NCBI RefSeq assembly: GCF_012271785.1 | Contig: NZ_JAAWVT010000012.1 | Coordinates: 41,843 to 100,670, forward strand | Reading direction: 5' to 3' | DNA length: 58,828 bases | From: Paeniglutamicibacter terrestris | GTDB taxonomy: Bacteria > Actinomycetota > Actinomycetes > Actinomycetales > Micrococcaceae | Shown: positions 19,001-28,166 of the stretch, piece after piece | How the letters are laid out: every line of letters starts with the position of its first letter | Numbering within the stretch: the stretch's first letter is position 1 | Notes under the pieces: model-generated | What the model was told of the DNA's origin: nothing | Seen by the model: the letters and a program-made list of their open reading frames with translations, nothing else | The model's database searches: none | Translations under genes and position numbers: made by a program

Positions 19001-19876
19001 TCAATCGTCGTCACCGTTGAAGCGTTCTTCCCAGGCGGCGTTGACAATGCGGAAGGCCAGACCCGGTGAATATCCCTTGCGAGCCAGCATGCCCACGAGC
19101 CGACGAACACTTTTCTCCCGGTCCAACCCCATGGAAGGGGCACGAAGCTTGCGCTCCACCAGATCACGAGCGGTTATTTCCTCGGCGTCTTCATCGATTT
19201 GTTCAAGAGCTGTCTCGGCCATTTCGCCCTCGATGCCCTTGTCCCGCAATTCGCGGCGAATGGCCGAACGTGCCAGTCCGCGACTGCGGGCTCGGGAGCG
19301 AACCCACCCTTCGGCGAAGGCCTCGTCGTCCACGAGCGCGATTTCCTCAAAGCGGTCAAGTAATTCCTCGGCCACGTGCTCCGGGATCTCTTTTTCCAGC
19401 AGCTTGGTTTTGAGCTGAGCCCGGCTTTTGGCCGAGGCGGTGAGCTGGCGCAGCAGAATGGCGCGACCTTTGGTGGCGTACTGCTCGTCACTGAGGATCA
19501 CCGGCTCAAGATCGGTCTTTTCCTTCTTGGCGCGGGCGCGTGGAGCCCGGGGTGCGGCGCGTTTGGTCCCTTGCCGCGTCGAACGTCCACCACTGCCCCA
19601 GGAACCTCGGCCGGCGCCGCTGGCAGATCGTGTGGAAGTGCGCGAACCGCTGCGTCCGGCGAATCCGGAACGTTCCCCGAAGGCCGGTTTGGTTTCCGGT
19701 GGCCCGGGGGCTTGCTCGGGTGCTGGCGCCTGGCTGGCTGCTGGGCTTTGCGCCCAGCCGGGAATTTCGGTGGGCACACCCCAATCCGAGTTGCCATCTG
19801 CTGGAAACGACCAAAGCGGCCGTTCGGCTCCCCCACGGGAGCCGGACGAACCGCCCTGGTCTTTGGTGGTGCTCAC
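19001..19876 (-). CDS. recX: Regulatory protein RecX with a long disordered N-terminus
   Basis: RecX caps and inhibits RecA filaments. The C-terminal 150 residues hold the three-helix repeats (GRAILLRQLTASAKSRAQL, LVDDEAFAEGWVRSRARSR, RLVGMLARKGYSPGLAFRIV). Residues 1 to about 125 are low-complexity (Pro, Gly, Ala, Ser, Arg). The likely start is a GTG at 19876, four bases upstream of which the recA stop codon ends; AAGGA in the last recA codons serves as ribosome site. An open frame continuing to 20092 only reflects recA in another frame. Confidence 0.88.
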   Translation of the reverse strand: MSTTKDQGGSSGSRGGAERPLWSFPADGNSDWGVPTEIPGWAQSPAASQAPAPEQAPGPPETKPAFGERSGFAGRSGSRTSTRSASGAGRGSWGSGGRSTRQGTKRAAPRAPRARAKKEKTDLEPVILSDEQYATKGRAILLRQLTASAKSRAQLKTKLLEKEIPEHVAEELLDRFEEIALVDDEAFAEGWVRSRARSRGLARSAIRRELRDKGIEGEMAETALEQIDEDAEEITARDLVERKLRAPSMGLDREKSVRRLVGMLARKGYSPGLAFRIVNAAWEERFNGDDD

Positions 19877-19880
19877 GGAA

Positions 19881-20924
19881 TTAGGATTCCTTGACCACGC
19901 GCAGCGTTTCGGCGCTGTCCTCGGCGGCCTGACCAATGCCGAGCTTCTCGAGGATCTGGCGTTCAAGTTCGTTGGCGAGATCGGGGTTATCACGCAGGAA
20001 CTTGCGTGCGTTTTCCTTACCCTGGCCAAGCTGGTCACCGTCGTAGGTGAACCAGGCTCCGGACTTCTTGACGAAGCCTTGGTCCACACCAATGTCGATG
20101 AGGCTTCCCTCGCGGGAAATGCCGAGACCGTAAATGATGTCGAATTCGGCCTGCTTGAACGGCGGAGCCATCTTGTTCTTCACGATCTTGGCACGGGTAC
20201 GGTTACCCACCGGCACCGTGCCTTCCTTCAACGTTTCGATGCGGCGAACGTCGATGCGGATCGATGCGTAGAACTTCAGCGCCTTACCACCGGTGGTGGT
20301 TTCCGGGCTACCGAACATCACGCCGATCTTTTCGCGCAGCTGGTTGATGAAGATCGCGGTGGTGCGGGTCTGGGACAGACGGCCGGTAATCTTACGCAGC
20401 GCCTGGCTCATCAGGCGGGCCTGCAGACCTACGTGGCTGTCGCCCATTTCGCCTTCGATTTCGGCGCGCGGTACCAGGGCGGCAACGGAGTCAATTACGA
20501 CGATGTCCACGGAACCGGAGCCCACGAGCATGTCCATGATTTCCAGGGCCTGCTCGCCGGTATCGGGCTGTGAAACCAAGAGTGCATCGGTGTCGACGCC
20601 CAACTTCTTGGCGTATTCGGGATCCAGAGCGTGCTCGGCATCGATGAATGCGGCAATGCCACCGAGTCGCTGTGCGCTAGCAACGGCGTGAAGTGCGACG
20701 GTGGTCTTACCCGAGGATTCCGGACCGTAGATCTCCACGACGCGGCCACGCGGCAGTCCGCCAATACCCAATGCGATATCCAAGGCCACCGAACCGGTCG
20801 GGATGGCTGCAATGGGCGCAACGGTCTTATCGCCCAGTCGCATGACCGAACCCTTGCCGAATTGCTTGTCGATCTGTGCGAGTGCAGCTTCGAGAGCCTT
20901 CTCGCGATCTTTACCTGCGGCCAT
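19881..20924 (-). CDS. recA: Recombinase RecA
   Basis: A 347-residue RecA with Walker [17 protein letters not shown], the [17 protein letters not shown] core, L2 region [20 protein letters not shown] and the FINQLREK motif. It forms filaments on single-stranded DNA, drives strand exchange and triggers LexA cleavage. No intein. Co-transcribed with recX, which starts four bases after its stop. An SOS-like box lies about 165 bases upstream of the start. Confidence 0.98.
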   Translation of the reverse strand: MAAGKDREKALEAALAQIDKQFGKGSVMRLGDKTVAPIAAIPTGSVALDIALGIGGLPRGRVVEIYGPESSGKTTVALHAVASAQRLGGIAAFIDAEHALDPEYAKKLGVDTDALLVSQPDTGEQALEIMDMLVGSGSVDIVVIDSVAALVPRAEIEGEMGDSHVGLQARLMSQALRKITGRLSQTRTTAIFINQLREKIGVMFGSPETTTGGKALKFYASIRIDVRRIETLKEGTVPVGNRTRAKIVKNKMAPPFKQAEFDIIYGLGISREGSLIDIGVDQGFVKKSGAWFTYDGDQLGQGKENARKFLRDNPDLANELERQILEKLGIGQAAEDSAETLRVVKES

Positions 20925-21089
20925 TGTTCACCTCGGTTGTTGGGGCCAGTCCCATCAGGAAGCGGCCGGTACTCTTTGTCTATCCACGAGCGTACGACCA
21001 TGGGCCGACACTTTGGTTTTGGAACGGATTTGCTGTGGAAAACAGCGCATCACGCCCCATCGAGCTTTCATCTAGAACACTACACGGTC

Positions 21090-21105
21090 CCGAATAGATA
21101 TTCGA
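21090..21105. promoter_or_regulatory. SOS-like (LexA) box upstream of recA
   Basis: On the minus strand TCGAATATCTATTCGG matches TCGAAC-N4-GTTCGA except that the inner C/G pair is T/A, keeping the symmetry, and the last base differs. It sits in the non-coding gap upstream of recA. Confidence 0.55.
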
Positions 21106-21133
21106 ATGGAGCGGATGTGTTTCTTCGAATATT

Positions 21134-21358
21134 CTACCGCTCCTTGAGCGGGACATCCTTGCCAAAGTGTCGCTCCGGTGGCACATCCTGCATCGCACAC
21201 AGGGCCAACCACACATCTCGCGGCGGCACTCCCTTGGCTAGCGCTTCATCCGCGCTCACTCCGCCAACCGCGGATAACACCAGGGTGGAAGCCAGCGTGC
21301 GGGAGTAGCCCGCACCAAACTCATCGTCCATCAGACGCCAAAAATCACTCATTCGCAC
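21134..21358 (-). CDS. DUF3046 family protein
   Basis: 74 residues; a complete DUF3046 protein beginning MSDFWRLMDDEFGAGYSR, with LVLSAVGGVSADEALAKG and ending VPPERHFGKD. The family is found upstream of recA in many actinobacteria and has no known function. The GTG at 21358 gives the common RMSDFW start; the ATG at 21352 is the alternative. The recA promoter and SOS box lie just downstream. Confidence 0.82.
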   Translation of the reverse strand: MRMSDFWRLMDDEFGAGYSRTLASTLVLSAVGGVSADEALAKGVPPRDVWLALCAMQDVPPERHFGKDVPLKER

Positions 21359-21401
21359 TCGGCTATTGTGCCATGCCAAATCCCAGCCTGCGTTTAAGTG
21401 A

Positions 21402-21460
21402 GTTGGCCCCCGAGTCGGAGTCTTAGTTCGTGAGAACCGAACACCGACCCGGGGGCCAAC
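21402..21460. terminator. Large hairpin downstream of clgR
   Basis: GTTGGCCCCCGAGTCGG pairs with CCGACCCGGGGGCCAAC (a single unpaired position) around a 25-base loop. It lies 45 bases after the clgR stop, between two genes on the same strand. Probably the clgR terminator. Confidence 0.65.
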
Positions 21461-21504
21461 GTTGCTACGTCCCGGGTACACCACCGGGGTTTTAGCTCTA
21501 GTGC

Positions 21505-21930
21505 TTAGTGGCTCGGGGCGAGGCGCTTGCCGAGTTCTGCCGGGTAGTCGCCAGCGAATTCGCTGGTCAGGTCCACGGGGACCGTGTCCGGGATGACGAT
21601 ACCTTCGGTGATGGCGATGCGATCGCTGACCTCGCGGAGCATCAGAGATAGCGGAACCTCGAGGGCGCCACAGATGGAGGAAAGAAGCTCCGAGGAGGCT
21701 TCCTTTTGTCCGCGTTCAACCTCGGAGAGGTATCCGAGTGAAACTCGAGCGCTGTGCGAGACTTCGCGCAGGGTGCGACCTTGACGTTGACGAACGTCGC
21801 GCAGGACATCACCGATTTCATGTCGAAGGACTACCATCTTGCGCTCCTCTTTGTCTCGGCGGACCTCGCTCTGAAGGCCCACATCACGCCAACGGACCAC
21901 ACCGTTTACCGATACTGGTTGCTTGACCAT
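21505..21930 (-). CDS. clgR: XRE-family regulator, ClgR-like
   Basis: 141 residues. The central helix-turn-helix (about residues 40-95: [38 protein letters not shown]) matches ClgR, the actinobacterial activator of clp protease and envelope-stress genes. The position after ftsK-pgsA-cinA is the usual one for clgR. Two starts are possible: the ATG at 21930 with AAAGG eight bases upstream, or the ATG at 21837 with a perfect GAGGAG six bases upstream, which would give 110 residues, nearer to the mycobacterial protein. The C-terminal end is not an obvious Clp degron. Confidence 0.82.
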   Translation of the reverse strand: MVKQPVSVNGVVRWRDVGLQSEVRRDKEERKMVVLRHEIGDVLRDVRQRQGRTLREVSHSARVSLGYLSEVERGQKEASSELLSSICGALEVPLSLMLREVSDRIAITEGIVIPDTVPVDLTSEFAGDYPAELGKRLAPSH

Positions 21931-22061
21931 GTGCATTGCCTTTGTTCTCCGGTCCTAAATGCCTTGTGGGGCGAACGGTGCAGGTCACTGTTTTGTGCCT
22001 GTCATGGGTAATAACTACCGGGAGTCGTTTTTTGTTCCCACGCCCCCACCTTAGCCATGCA

Positions 22062-22079
22062 TGTGGAAACATTTCCACA
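22062..22079. promoter_or_regulatory. Spaced palindrome upstream of clgR (operator candidate)
   Basis: TGTGGAAA and TTTCCACA are exact inverted repeats two bases apart, about 130-150 bases upstream of the clgR start. It is not a typical ClgR site (GTTCGC-type), so the binding protein is unknown. Confidence 0.4.
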
Positions 22080-22137
22080 AATACGGCTAATCGTTCTGCT
22101 TTCTTGTCACAAACCGATCTTTAACAAGATAACCGCA

Positions 22138-22638
22138 TCAAGCTGTGTGCTTGCTGGGTAGCAGATGGGAGAGTAGCAAGTCTAAGGCTGCGAGGTTGCT
22201 GGCGCGGCGAATCTGTTCACGATCACCACTGAAATGCTGCTCGATGAAGCCACTGTCCGATCCGGTGGCAAATCCGAGGAACACGGTCCCCACGGCCTTG
22301 CCATCATGCGCTGACGGGCCAGCCACACCGGTGGCGGAGACCGCAAGATCTGCGCCGCAGACGTTCCTGGCCCCAATAGCCATTTGCCGGGCTACCTCTC
22401 CATCAACGGATCCGCGCTCGGCGAGCAAGTCCGAATCCACGCCCAACACGTTGGCCTTGACGGTGCTCGAGTAGCTCACGACCCCGCCCATCAGCACGGC
22501 GGAAGCACCGGGAACCGCTGCGAGCGAGGCCGCAATCATGCCGGCGGTCAGGGACTCGGCCGTCGCCAGGCTGAGCTGTGCAGCGCTGGCCGCCGCGATG
22601 ACCTCGGCAGCACGGATTGCGGTGGTAGATTCCGACAT
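22138..22638 (-). CDS. CinA-family nicotinamide-nucleotide amidohydrolase
   Basis: 166 residues covering only the CinA C-terminal domain (PncC), which turns nicotinamide mononucleotide into nicotinic acid mononucleotide. Seen: SLATAESLTAGMIAASLAAV, GGVVSYSSTVKANVLGV and SATGVAGPSAHDGKAVGTVF. The N-terminal molybdopterin-like domain is absent, as in PncC proteins of normal length. The ATG at 22638 lies within the last codons of pgsA's downstream overlap; pgsA ends at 22671. Member of the ftsK-pgsA-cinA-clgR run. Confidence 0.9.
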   Translation of the reverse strand: MSESTTAIRAAEVIAAASAAQLSLATAESLTAGMIAASLAAVPGASAVLMGGVVSYSSTVKANVLGVDSDLLAERGSVDGEVARQMAIGARNVCGADLAVSATGVAGPSAHDGKAVGTVFLGFATGSDSGFIEQHFSGDREQIRRASNLAALDLLLSHLLPSKHTA

Positions 22639-22670
22639 GGTCGCGTTCCGCTCCTTCAAAAGTGAGTTTG

Positions 22671-23267
22671 CTACTTGGTGGCGGCAGCGCGTAGCTGCCA
22701 AGCCTTAACAAGGTAGTCCACACCCGTCACCACGGTGACGGCCAGGGTGAGCAGCATGACGCCAAATGCCACGGCATGCAACCAGTCAAAGGTAAAGGTC
22801 CACGGCAGCAGGTACAGCACGATGGCCACTGCCTGCAGCACGGTTTTCAGCTTGCCACCGCGCGAGGCAGCCATGACGCCATAACGGATCACCACAAAGC
22901 GCACCAACGTGATGCCCCATTCACGGACCAGAATCACGATGGTGATCCACCAGGGCAACTCGGCCAAGATCGAGAACATCACCAGTGCGGAGCCGGTGAG
23001 CAGCTTGTCGGCGATCGGATCGGCGATCTTTCCGAAGTTGGTGATCAGTCCGCGGCTGCGGGCCAGATCCCCATCCAGCTTGTCGGTGTACATGGCGACG
23101 GCGAAGATGGCCACTGCCACCCAGCGCATCACTCCGTAGTCCTTCTCGTCTGCTACCAAGGCCCAAATGAAGAACGGGACCATGATAATGCGCAGCACGG
23201 TGAGCACATTGGCGATGTTCAGGGTGGGGACGGGAGCTGGCTGCTGTTCTGCTGGGGATTCAGTCAC
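22671..23267 (-). CDS. pgsA: CDP-diacylglycerol--glycerol-3-phosphate 3-phosphatidyltransferase
   Basis: A 198-residue membrane enzyme that makes phosphatidylglycerol phosphate. The CDP-alcohol phosphatidyltransferase signature D-G-x2-A-R-x8-G-x3-D-x3-D is complete in DKLDGDLARSRGLITNFGK followed by IADPIAD. Several hydrophobic helices follow. Located between ftsK and cinA, nine bases after the ftsK stop side. Other CDP-alcohol transferases share the motif, but this genomic place and the PgsA-like N-terminus (NIANVLTVLRIIMVPFF) support the call. Confidence 0.9.
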   Translation of the reverse strand: MTESPAEQQPAPVPTLNIANVLTVLRIIMVPFFIWALVADEKDYGVMRWVAVAIFAVAMYTDKLDGDLARSRGLITNFGKIADPIADKLLTGSALVMFSILAELPWWITIVILVREWGITLVRFVVIRYGVMAASRGGKLKTVLQAVAIVLYLLPWTFTFDWLHAVAFGVMLLTLAVTVVTGVDYLVKAWQLRAAATK

Positions 23268-23276
23268 GTCTCTAGG

Positions 23277-26165
23277 CTACCTTCCGGTAAGGTTCCAGGC
23301 GTCTTCCGAGCCCTCGTCATCGGCACCGTCGTGGTATTCGGTGGCCTGTTCAAAACCATCAAGGTCCTCGGCCACCAGATCGGCACCGTAGTGATTGGCG
23401 TTGGCGTTATCCGCCAGCGCTGCCTCCACGGCGGTGGGTGCCGGGGCACCGGCGGAGGTGTCATCCCCGCGCATGGCCGCCAAGACCTCGGGCAAATCAT
23501 CGGGCTTGACCAACACGTCGCGAGCCTTCGAGCCCTCGGAAGGGCCCACCACGCCACGAGATTCGAGCAGGTCCATGAGCCGGCCGGCTTTCGCAAAGCC
23601 CACGCGCAGCTTGCGCTGCAACATCGAGGTGGAACCAAATTGCGTGGTCACCACCAGCTCGGTGGCCTGCAGCAACAGCTCCAGGTCATCTCCGATGTCA
23701 TCATCAATCTGCTTCTTTTGTACCTCGGGGGCCACGTCGTGACGGTACTCGGCCTTCAGCTGACCCTTGACGTGTTCCACCACGGCATGAATCTCGGACT
23801 CGGTGACCCAGGCACCCTGGACACGCATGGGCTTGGAGGTGCCCATGGGCAGGAAGAGCGCGTCACCCTGACCCAACAGTTTCTCGGCGCCCGGCTGGTC
23901 AAGGACCACGCGGGAGTCGGTGACGGAGGAGGTGGCAAAGGCCATGCGTGAGGGTACGTTGGCCTTGATCAGACCGGTCACCACGTCAACGGACGGGCGC
24001 TGGGTAGCGAGCACCAGGTGGATACCCGCGGCACGGGCCAGTTGGGTGATACGCACGATCGAGTCTTCCACGTCACGCGGGGCGACCATCATCAGGTCCG
24101 CGAGCTCATCAACGATGACTAACAGGTACGGGTAGGGCTTCATGATGCGCTTGGAGCCCTCGGGCGGGACGGCCTTACCGTTCTTGACGGCCTTGTTGAA
24201 GTCATCGATGTGTTTAAAACCGAAGTTGGCCAGGTCGTCGTAGCGGGTGTCCATTTCACGCACCACCCATTGCAGGGCCTCGGCGGCCTTCTTCGGGTTG
24301 GTGATGATCGGGGTGATCAAGTGCGGCACGCCCTCGTAGGCGGTGAGCTCCACACGCTTGGGGTCAACCATGACCATGCGCACCTCATCTGGGGTGGCAC
24401 GCATCAGGATGGAGGTGATCATCGAGTTCACAAACGATGATTTACCGGCACCGGTGGCACCTGCCACCAAGAGGTGAGGCATCTTGGCGAGGTTGGCAAC
24501 AACAAAACCGCCCTCAACGTCCTTGCCCACGCCCATGACCATGGGGTGTTCGGTCTTGCGGGCATTGTGGCTACGCAGCACGTCTCCCAGGACCACAATT
24601 TCCTTATCCGCATTCGGGATCTCGATACCGATGGCGCTCTTGCCCGGGATCGGCGACAGAATGCGCACATCGGAGGAGGCCACCGCGTAGGAGATGTTCT
24701 TGGACAGGGCGGTGACGCGCTCGACCTTGGTGCCCGAGGCCAGCTCGATCTCATAACGGGTGACCGTTGGACCACGGGAGAACCCGGTGACCTTCGCGTC
24801 CACCTTGAACTGATCCAGCGTGTCGGTCAGCGCGGCGACGACCGCATCGTTGGCCTCGGAGCGTTGCTTGGAGGGCGGGCCTGCGGGCAGGAGGTCGGAG
24901 GCCGGCAGCGTGTAGGTCACGTCACCGGAGAGCTGGAGCTGTTCGGTACGCGCCGGGATCGGCGGCAGCGGTGCGGCCGCCGGGCGGTCCGGAACCTGCG
25001 ACATGCTCGAGGTGGTGTCGCCATCGTAGTTGCTCAGGTCGATGGCGCTCATGGCCTGGGTATCGGCCTCGGGCTCGCGACCCAGCCCCACCGAGTCCAT
25101 GATGGCCGCGCGTTCGCGCTCGTCCTTGGTGGGGCGGCGCACGCCCGGGCGGATCGCCGGCTCGGTCTCCTCCTCGGCCGCGGCATCCGTGTAGTAAGCG
25201 TCGTCATCGTTCACCGGCACGTTGCCGTAATCATCGGTGATCACGGCCGTGTCATAGGCGACGCTGCGATCGTATTCGGCTGCGGCTTCGGCCGCGGCGA
25301 GGGCCTCGGCATCCTTGTCCTTGCCAAAGAGTCGTATCTTCTTGCGGGACTTCTTGGGCTCGACATCGGATTCGTAGAGGTAGGACTGGTCGTGGTCTTC
25401 CCCGGTGAGTTCGGTGCCGCGCGGTGCGCTGTGGCCCTCCGGGTGCTGGCCCATGAGTCGTTCATACCCGTTGCGGAAGCGCGCGGGGATCTGCCTAAAG
25501 GGGGTGGCGGTGAGGATCATCAGGCTCAACAGGGCTAGGAAAATCATCACGGCCATGGTGGCTGGTGCGCTGATCAGCGCCGCCAGCGGGACAGTGAGTA
25601 GAGCGCCAAGCACGCCGCCTGATCCCCAGAGTTCGTCAAAGGGTGCAGAGATTCCCGGTACTCCCCCGGCCACGTGGGAGATGCCGGATCCGGCCAGCGT
25701 GAGCAGGGTCAGGCCGATGCCCACCCGGTTATTCGCTCGATCATCTTCTGGCCAGCGGAAGAGTCGAATGGCACCGACCAGCAGGATCGGCGGCATCAGT
25801 GCCGACATAAATCCGAAGGTTCCTGCGGCCACCGAATGCACAAAGCCGCCGTACCAACCGATGCCACGCAGCCCCCACCATTCCACCGAGGCGATGATGA
25901 TGGCCAGGATCACCAGGAAGAGGCCCGTGCCGTCGCGGCGGACCTCATAGGGTGGGTGCACGTCGGCACCGATCTTGCGGAAGGCTCCGGCGGTGACTCG
26001 CGCGATGCCCATCCAGGCCGAACGCACCATGCGCACCGGCAGCGGGAAATCGTGCTCAATCGCCGCTGCGGCGTTCTTGGTGGTGCGTGTCGTTTTGGTG
26101 GTGCCCCCGGAACCCGTGGTGCGGCCCGAGGCCTTGGGTTTCTTGGAGGGAGTGCGGGTGGCCAT
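23277..26165 (-). CDS. ftsK: DNA translocase FtsK/SpoIIIE
   Basis: 962 residues. The N-terminus is basic with four or more membrane helices (about residues 75-215) that anchor it at the division septum. A variable acidic linker follows (about 230-430). The motor has the alpha domain (VTGFSRGPTVTRYEIEL), Walker A VAGATGAGKSSFVNS, Walker B YLLVIVDELADLMM and LATQRPSVDVVTGLIKANVP. The C-terminal gamma winged helix (STSMLQRKLRVGFAKAGRLM) reads chromosome orientation sequences. It pumps DNA away from the septum and helps resolve chromosome dimers. Confidence 0.96.
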   Translation of the reverse strand: MATRTPSKKPKASGRTTGSGGTTKTTRTTKNAAAAIEHDFPLPVRMVRSAWMGIARVTAGAFRKIGADVHPPYEVRRDGTGLFLVILAIIIASVEWWGLRGIGWYGGFVHSVAAGTFGFMSALMPPILLVGAIRLFRWPEDDRANNRVGIGLTLLTLAGSGISHVAGGVPGISAPFDELWGSGGVLGALLTVPLAALISAPATMAVMIFLALLSLMILTATPFRQIPARFRNGYERLMGQHPEGHSAPRGTELTGEDHDQSYLYESDVEPKKSRKKIRLFGKDKDAEALAAAEAAAEYDRSVAYDTAVITDDYGNVPVNDDDAYYTDAAAEEETEPAIRPGVRRPTKDERERAAIMDSVGLGREPEADTQAMSAIDLSNYDGDTTSSMSQVPDRPAAAPLPPIPARTEQLQLSGDVTYTLPASDLLPAGPPSKQRSEANDAVVAALTDTLDQFKVDAKVTGFSRGPTVTRYEIELASGTKVERVTALSKNISYAVASSDVRILSPIPGKSAIGIEIPNADKEIVVLGDVLRSHNARKTEHPMVMGVGKDVEGGFVVANLAKMPHLLVAGATGAGKSSFVNSMITSILMRATPDEVRMVMVDPKRVELTAYEGVPHLITPIITNPKKAAEALQWVVREMDTRYDDLANFGFKHIDDFNKAVKNGKAVPPEGSKRIMKPYPYLLVIVDELADLMMVAPRDVEDSIVRITQLARAAGIHLVLATQRPSVDVVTGLIKANVPSRMAFATSSVTDSRVVLDQPGAEKLLGQGDALFLPMGTSKPMRVQGAWVTESEIHAVVEHVKGQLKAEYRHDVAPEVQKKQIDDDIGDDLELLLQATELVVTTQFGSTSMLQRKLRVGFAKAGRLMDLLESRGVVGPSEGSKARDVLVKPDDLPEVLAAMRGDDTSAGAPAPTAVEAALADNANANHYGADLVAEDLDGFEQATEYHDGADDEGSEDAWNLTGR

Positions 26166-26387
26166 AGCTCTAGCGTATCGCCCGCAGGTGACTAACCGCT
26201 GAATTTACACGCATACACGGGCTACCCTCACACGCACCGGCACGAGCAGATGAGAGGCACGAGAGGCAGTTTGTGAGCTGCCCGACTACCTCTGACGCGC
26301 ACCTCATTTCGTGATCCGCGGCAGATCCCCACGATGAGCGCCCCCGATCACCGCCGGATGCAGCAGGTCAGCCCCGGTAGCGACTGA

Positions 26388-26756
26388 TTATTGGGTCAGG
26401 TATGTCTCCAGATCGGAGGCAGGGAACTGTCCCACGGCCGCAGCTAGGTCGCCGAAGTACGGCAGATTCGACCATTCGCTGAAGCCATCGAGCTCCGCTC
26501 TCCACCTACCTCTGAACCGATGATCGGAATCTACAAAACCAGGGGAACAGACCCTGACATAGAAGATGTTCCCGATCTCTTCGGAGAAGGCGCCCAGGAA
26601 TATCTCTTTGACGGTGAGCTCGTAAACGGCGGCCCAGGTGGTTTCCTCCGCGCCAAACGGGGCCTTCGAAAAATTCCTTTCGCAGAGGTACTCGTCATCA
26701 TCGGGATCCTCGCTCCACGATTCGTACAAAATCACTGGAGAAACCGTTCTACGCAT
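26388..26756 (-). CDS. Hypothetical protein, weak resemblance to Imm8-type immunity proteins
   Basis: 122 residues, acidic, no signal peptide or membrane segment. A central beta-rich stretch (EEIGNIFYVRVCSPGFV) recalls the 'D-x-F-x-V-x-V-C-T-P' strand of the Imm8 family. No toxin gene is nearby, so this is only a hint. The ATG at 26756 is preferred because AGGTGG stands nine bases upstream; the ATG at 26765 is too close to it. It lies alone between ftsK and the MerR gene and is divergent from the latter. Confidence 0.5.
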   Translation of the reverse strand: MRRTVSPVILYESWSEDPDDDEYLCERNFSKAPFGAEETTWAAVYELTVKEIFLGAFSEEIGNIFYVRVCSPGFVDSDHRFRGRWRAELDGFSEWSNLPYFGDLAAAVGQFPASDLETYLTQ

Positions 26757-26989
26757 TGAAGTCATCCACCTACTATCGATGGAAGGAACGCATCTTGCTA
26801 GGTCTATGCGTTGTGTGTCAGGTTCGTTGCAGCGGTCGGTACAGCAAAGGGGCCCAGGCTAGAAATATGCGAGGGGACGTGGCAAGCGATACTCGATGCC
26901 AATGTCCCGTTGGCCGTTGGCCGTTGCACCTGCCGTAGCGTCATGTGGTCTGCTGGAAGCACATACCGCCCCAATCCGAAAGGTTTGCC

Positions 26990-27877
26990 ATGCACCCGTT
27001 CCCGACCCCGCCCCGAGAGGTCCTGATCGGCGACGCCGCGGCATTCGTCGGCGTCACTCCGCGGACGATCCGCCACTACCACCAGGTCGGCCTGCTCCCC
27101 GAGCGGGAGCGGGGCGGCGACGGCCGCCGCCGGTACGGCTACGCGGAGATCATCCGGCTGCTTTGGATCCGCCGCATGGCCGACGCCGGGATCGCCCTCG
27201 ACGACATCCGCGACGCCTTCGAAGGCGCCGCACCGAGCGGCGCCGACGGTGAGGACGAGATCGCAGACATCCTCGCGCGGCTGGAGGACACCCTCGCCGC
27301 GCAGGAGGCCGAGCTGCAGCACAAGCGCGCCTCGGTGCAGCGGATGCGGTCCCTCGGCAGCCGACTGGGGCTGCTCGACGATCTCGTCTCCGACCGCCTC
27401 GAGGCCGTACCCGAGGGCTCGCTGCGCCAGGACGACCTAGATACCCTGTTGGTCACCGAGCGGATCTTCGGTCCCCTCGGCGCTGCTGTCCAGGCCGGCC
27501 GCTTCCTCGCGTTGGCGCTCCATCCTGCACTGCGGGCGGAGTCCGACCGCCTCGACGCCGCCGAGGAAGCCCTGGATAACAAGGTCGCCGTTGATGACCC
27601 CCGAGTTGCGGAACTGGCGGTCGAGCGGCATGCCTTCGAGACCGAGCTGATGCGCGTCATCGCGGAGTCCGGTCAGTTGGAGCAGGACGATGCTCTCTTC
27701 GACGCTTGGGACGAGTTGCACCCACCCGAGGACGCTGACCCGGCGCCCGATCCCGTAGAAGGCTCCCGCGCGAGGAGCGCGGCGGAGATCATCCGGAGCA
27801 TGCCCTACGACTTCTCCCCGGCTCGTCTGCGCTGCATGGAGCTGACGGTGCAACTCGGAGCGGCGGCGGCGTCCTAA
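26990..27877 (+). CDS. MerR-family transcriptional regulator
   Basis: 295 residues. The N-terminal winged helix-turn-helix is clear: LIGDAAAFVGVTPRTIRHYH, GLLPERERGGDGRRRYGYAE, IIRLLWIRRMADAGIALDDI. A coiled coil follows (about residues 95-125, DILARLEDTLAAQEAELQHK), then a long, mostly helical acidic domain of unknown ligand. No cysteine motif for metals is present in the effector half, so a drug or stress ligand is likelier. Start at the ATG at 26990, with AAAGG upstream; the frame to 26945 is not needed. Very GC-rich and transcribed away from the metallophore cluster. The target is unknown. Confidence 0.85.
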   Translation: MHPFPTPPREVLIGDAAAFVGVTPRTIRHYHQVGLLPERERGGDGRRRYGYAEIIRLLWIRRMADAGIALDDIRDAFEGAAPSGADGEDEIADILARLEDTLAAQEAELQHKRASVQRMRSLGSRLGLLDDLVSDRLEAVPEGSLRQDDLDTLLVTERIFGPLGAAVQAGRFLALALHPALRAESDRLDAAEEALDNKVAVDDPRVAELAVERHAFETELMRVIAESGQLEQDDALFDAWDELHPPEDADPAPDPVEGSRARSAAEIIRSMPYDFSPARLRCMELTVQLGAAAAS

Positions 27878-28166
27878 GTTAGGCCTGCAGCCTCGGCAAG
27901 GCACCGATCGAGTCCATGAACCATCTGCCAACGGAACCCATCCAGCCTTCCCCTTGAGGACACTGATCCGCGGTTCACGCTCCTTCCGACGTCCCGCGCA
28001 TACAGCTGCTGAAAATTGCTGCCGATCTCTCAGCGCAACACCCGGCAATCAAAATTCCGTCATTTAAAAATCGGTCAATTTTTTGCGTTTTCAAGATCCG
28101 CAGATACTCGGACCGACTTAGTGCCTGGTGGAGGACAGGCTGCTTCTGCGGGCCGGCGCCCGGCCA

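Noticed and set aside
22776-25538. Long plus-strand open frames of 391 and 354 residues
   Set aside because: They are antisense to pgsA and ftsK, whose motifs are certain.
26890-26935. GTTGGCC tandem near the MerR gene as a regulatory repeat
   Set aside because: Only about three short units, and no MerR-type spacing to a promoter could be shown.
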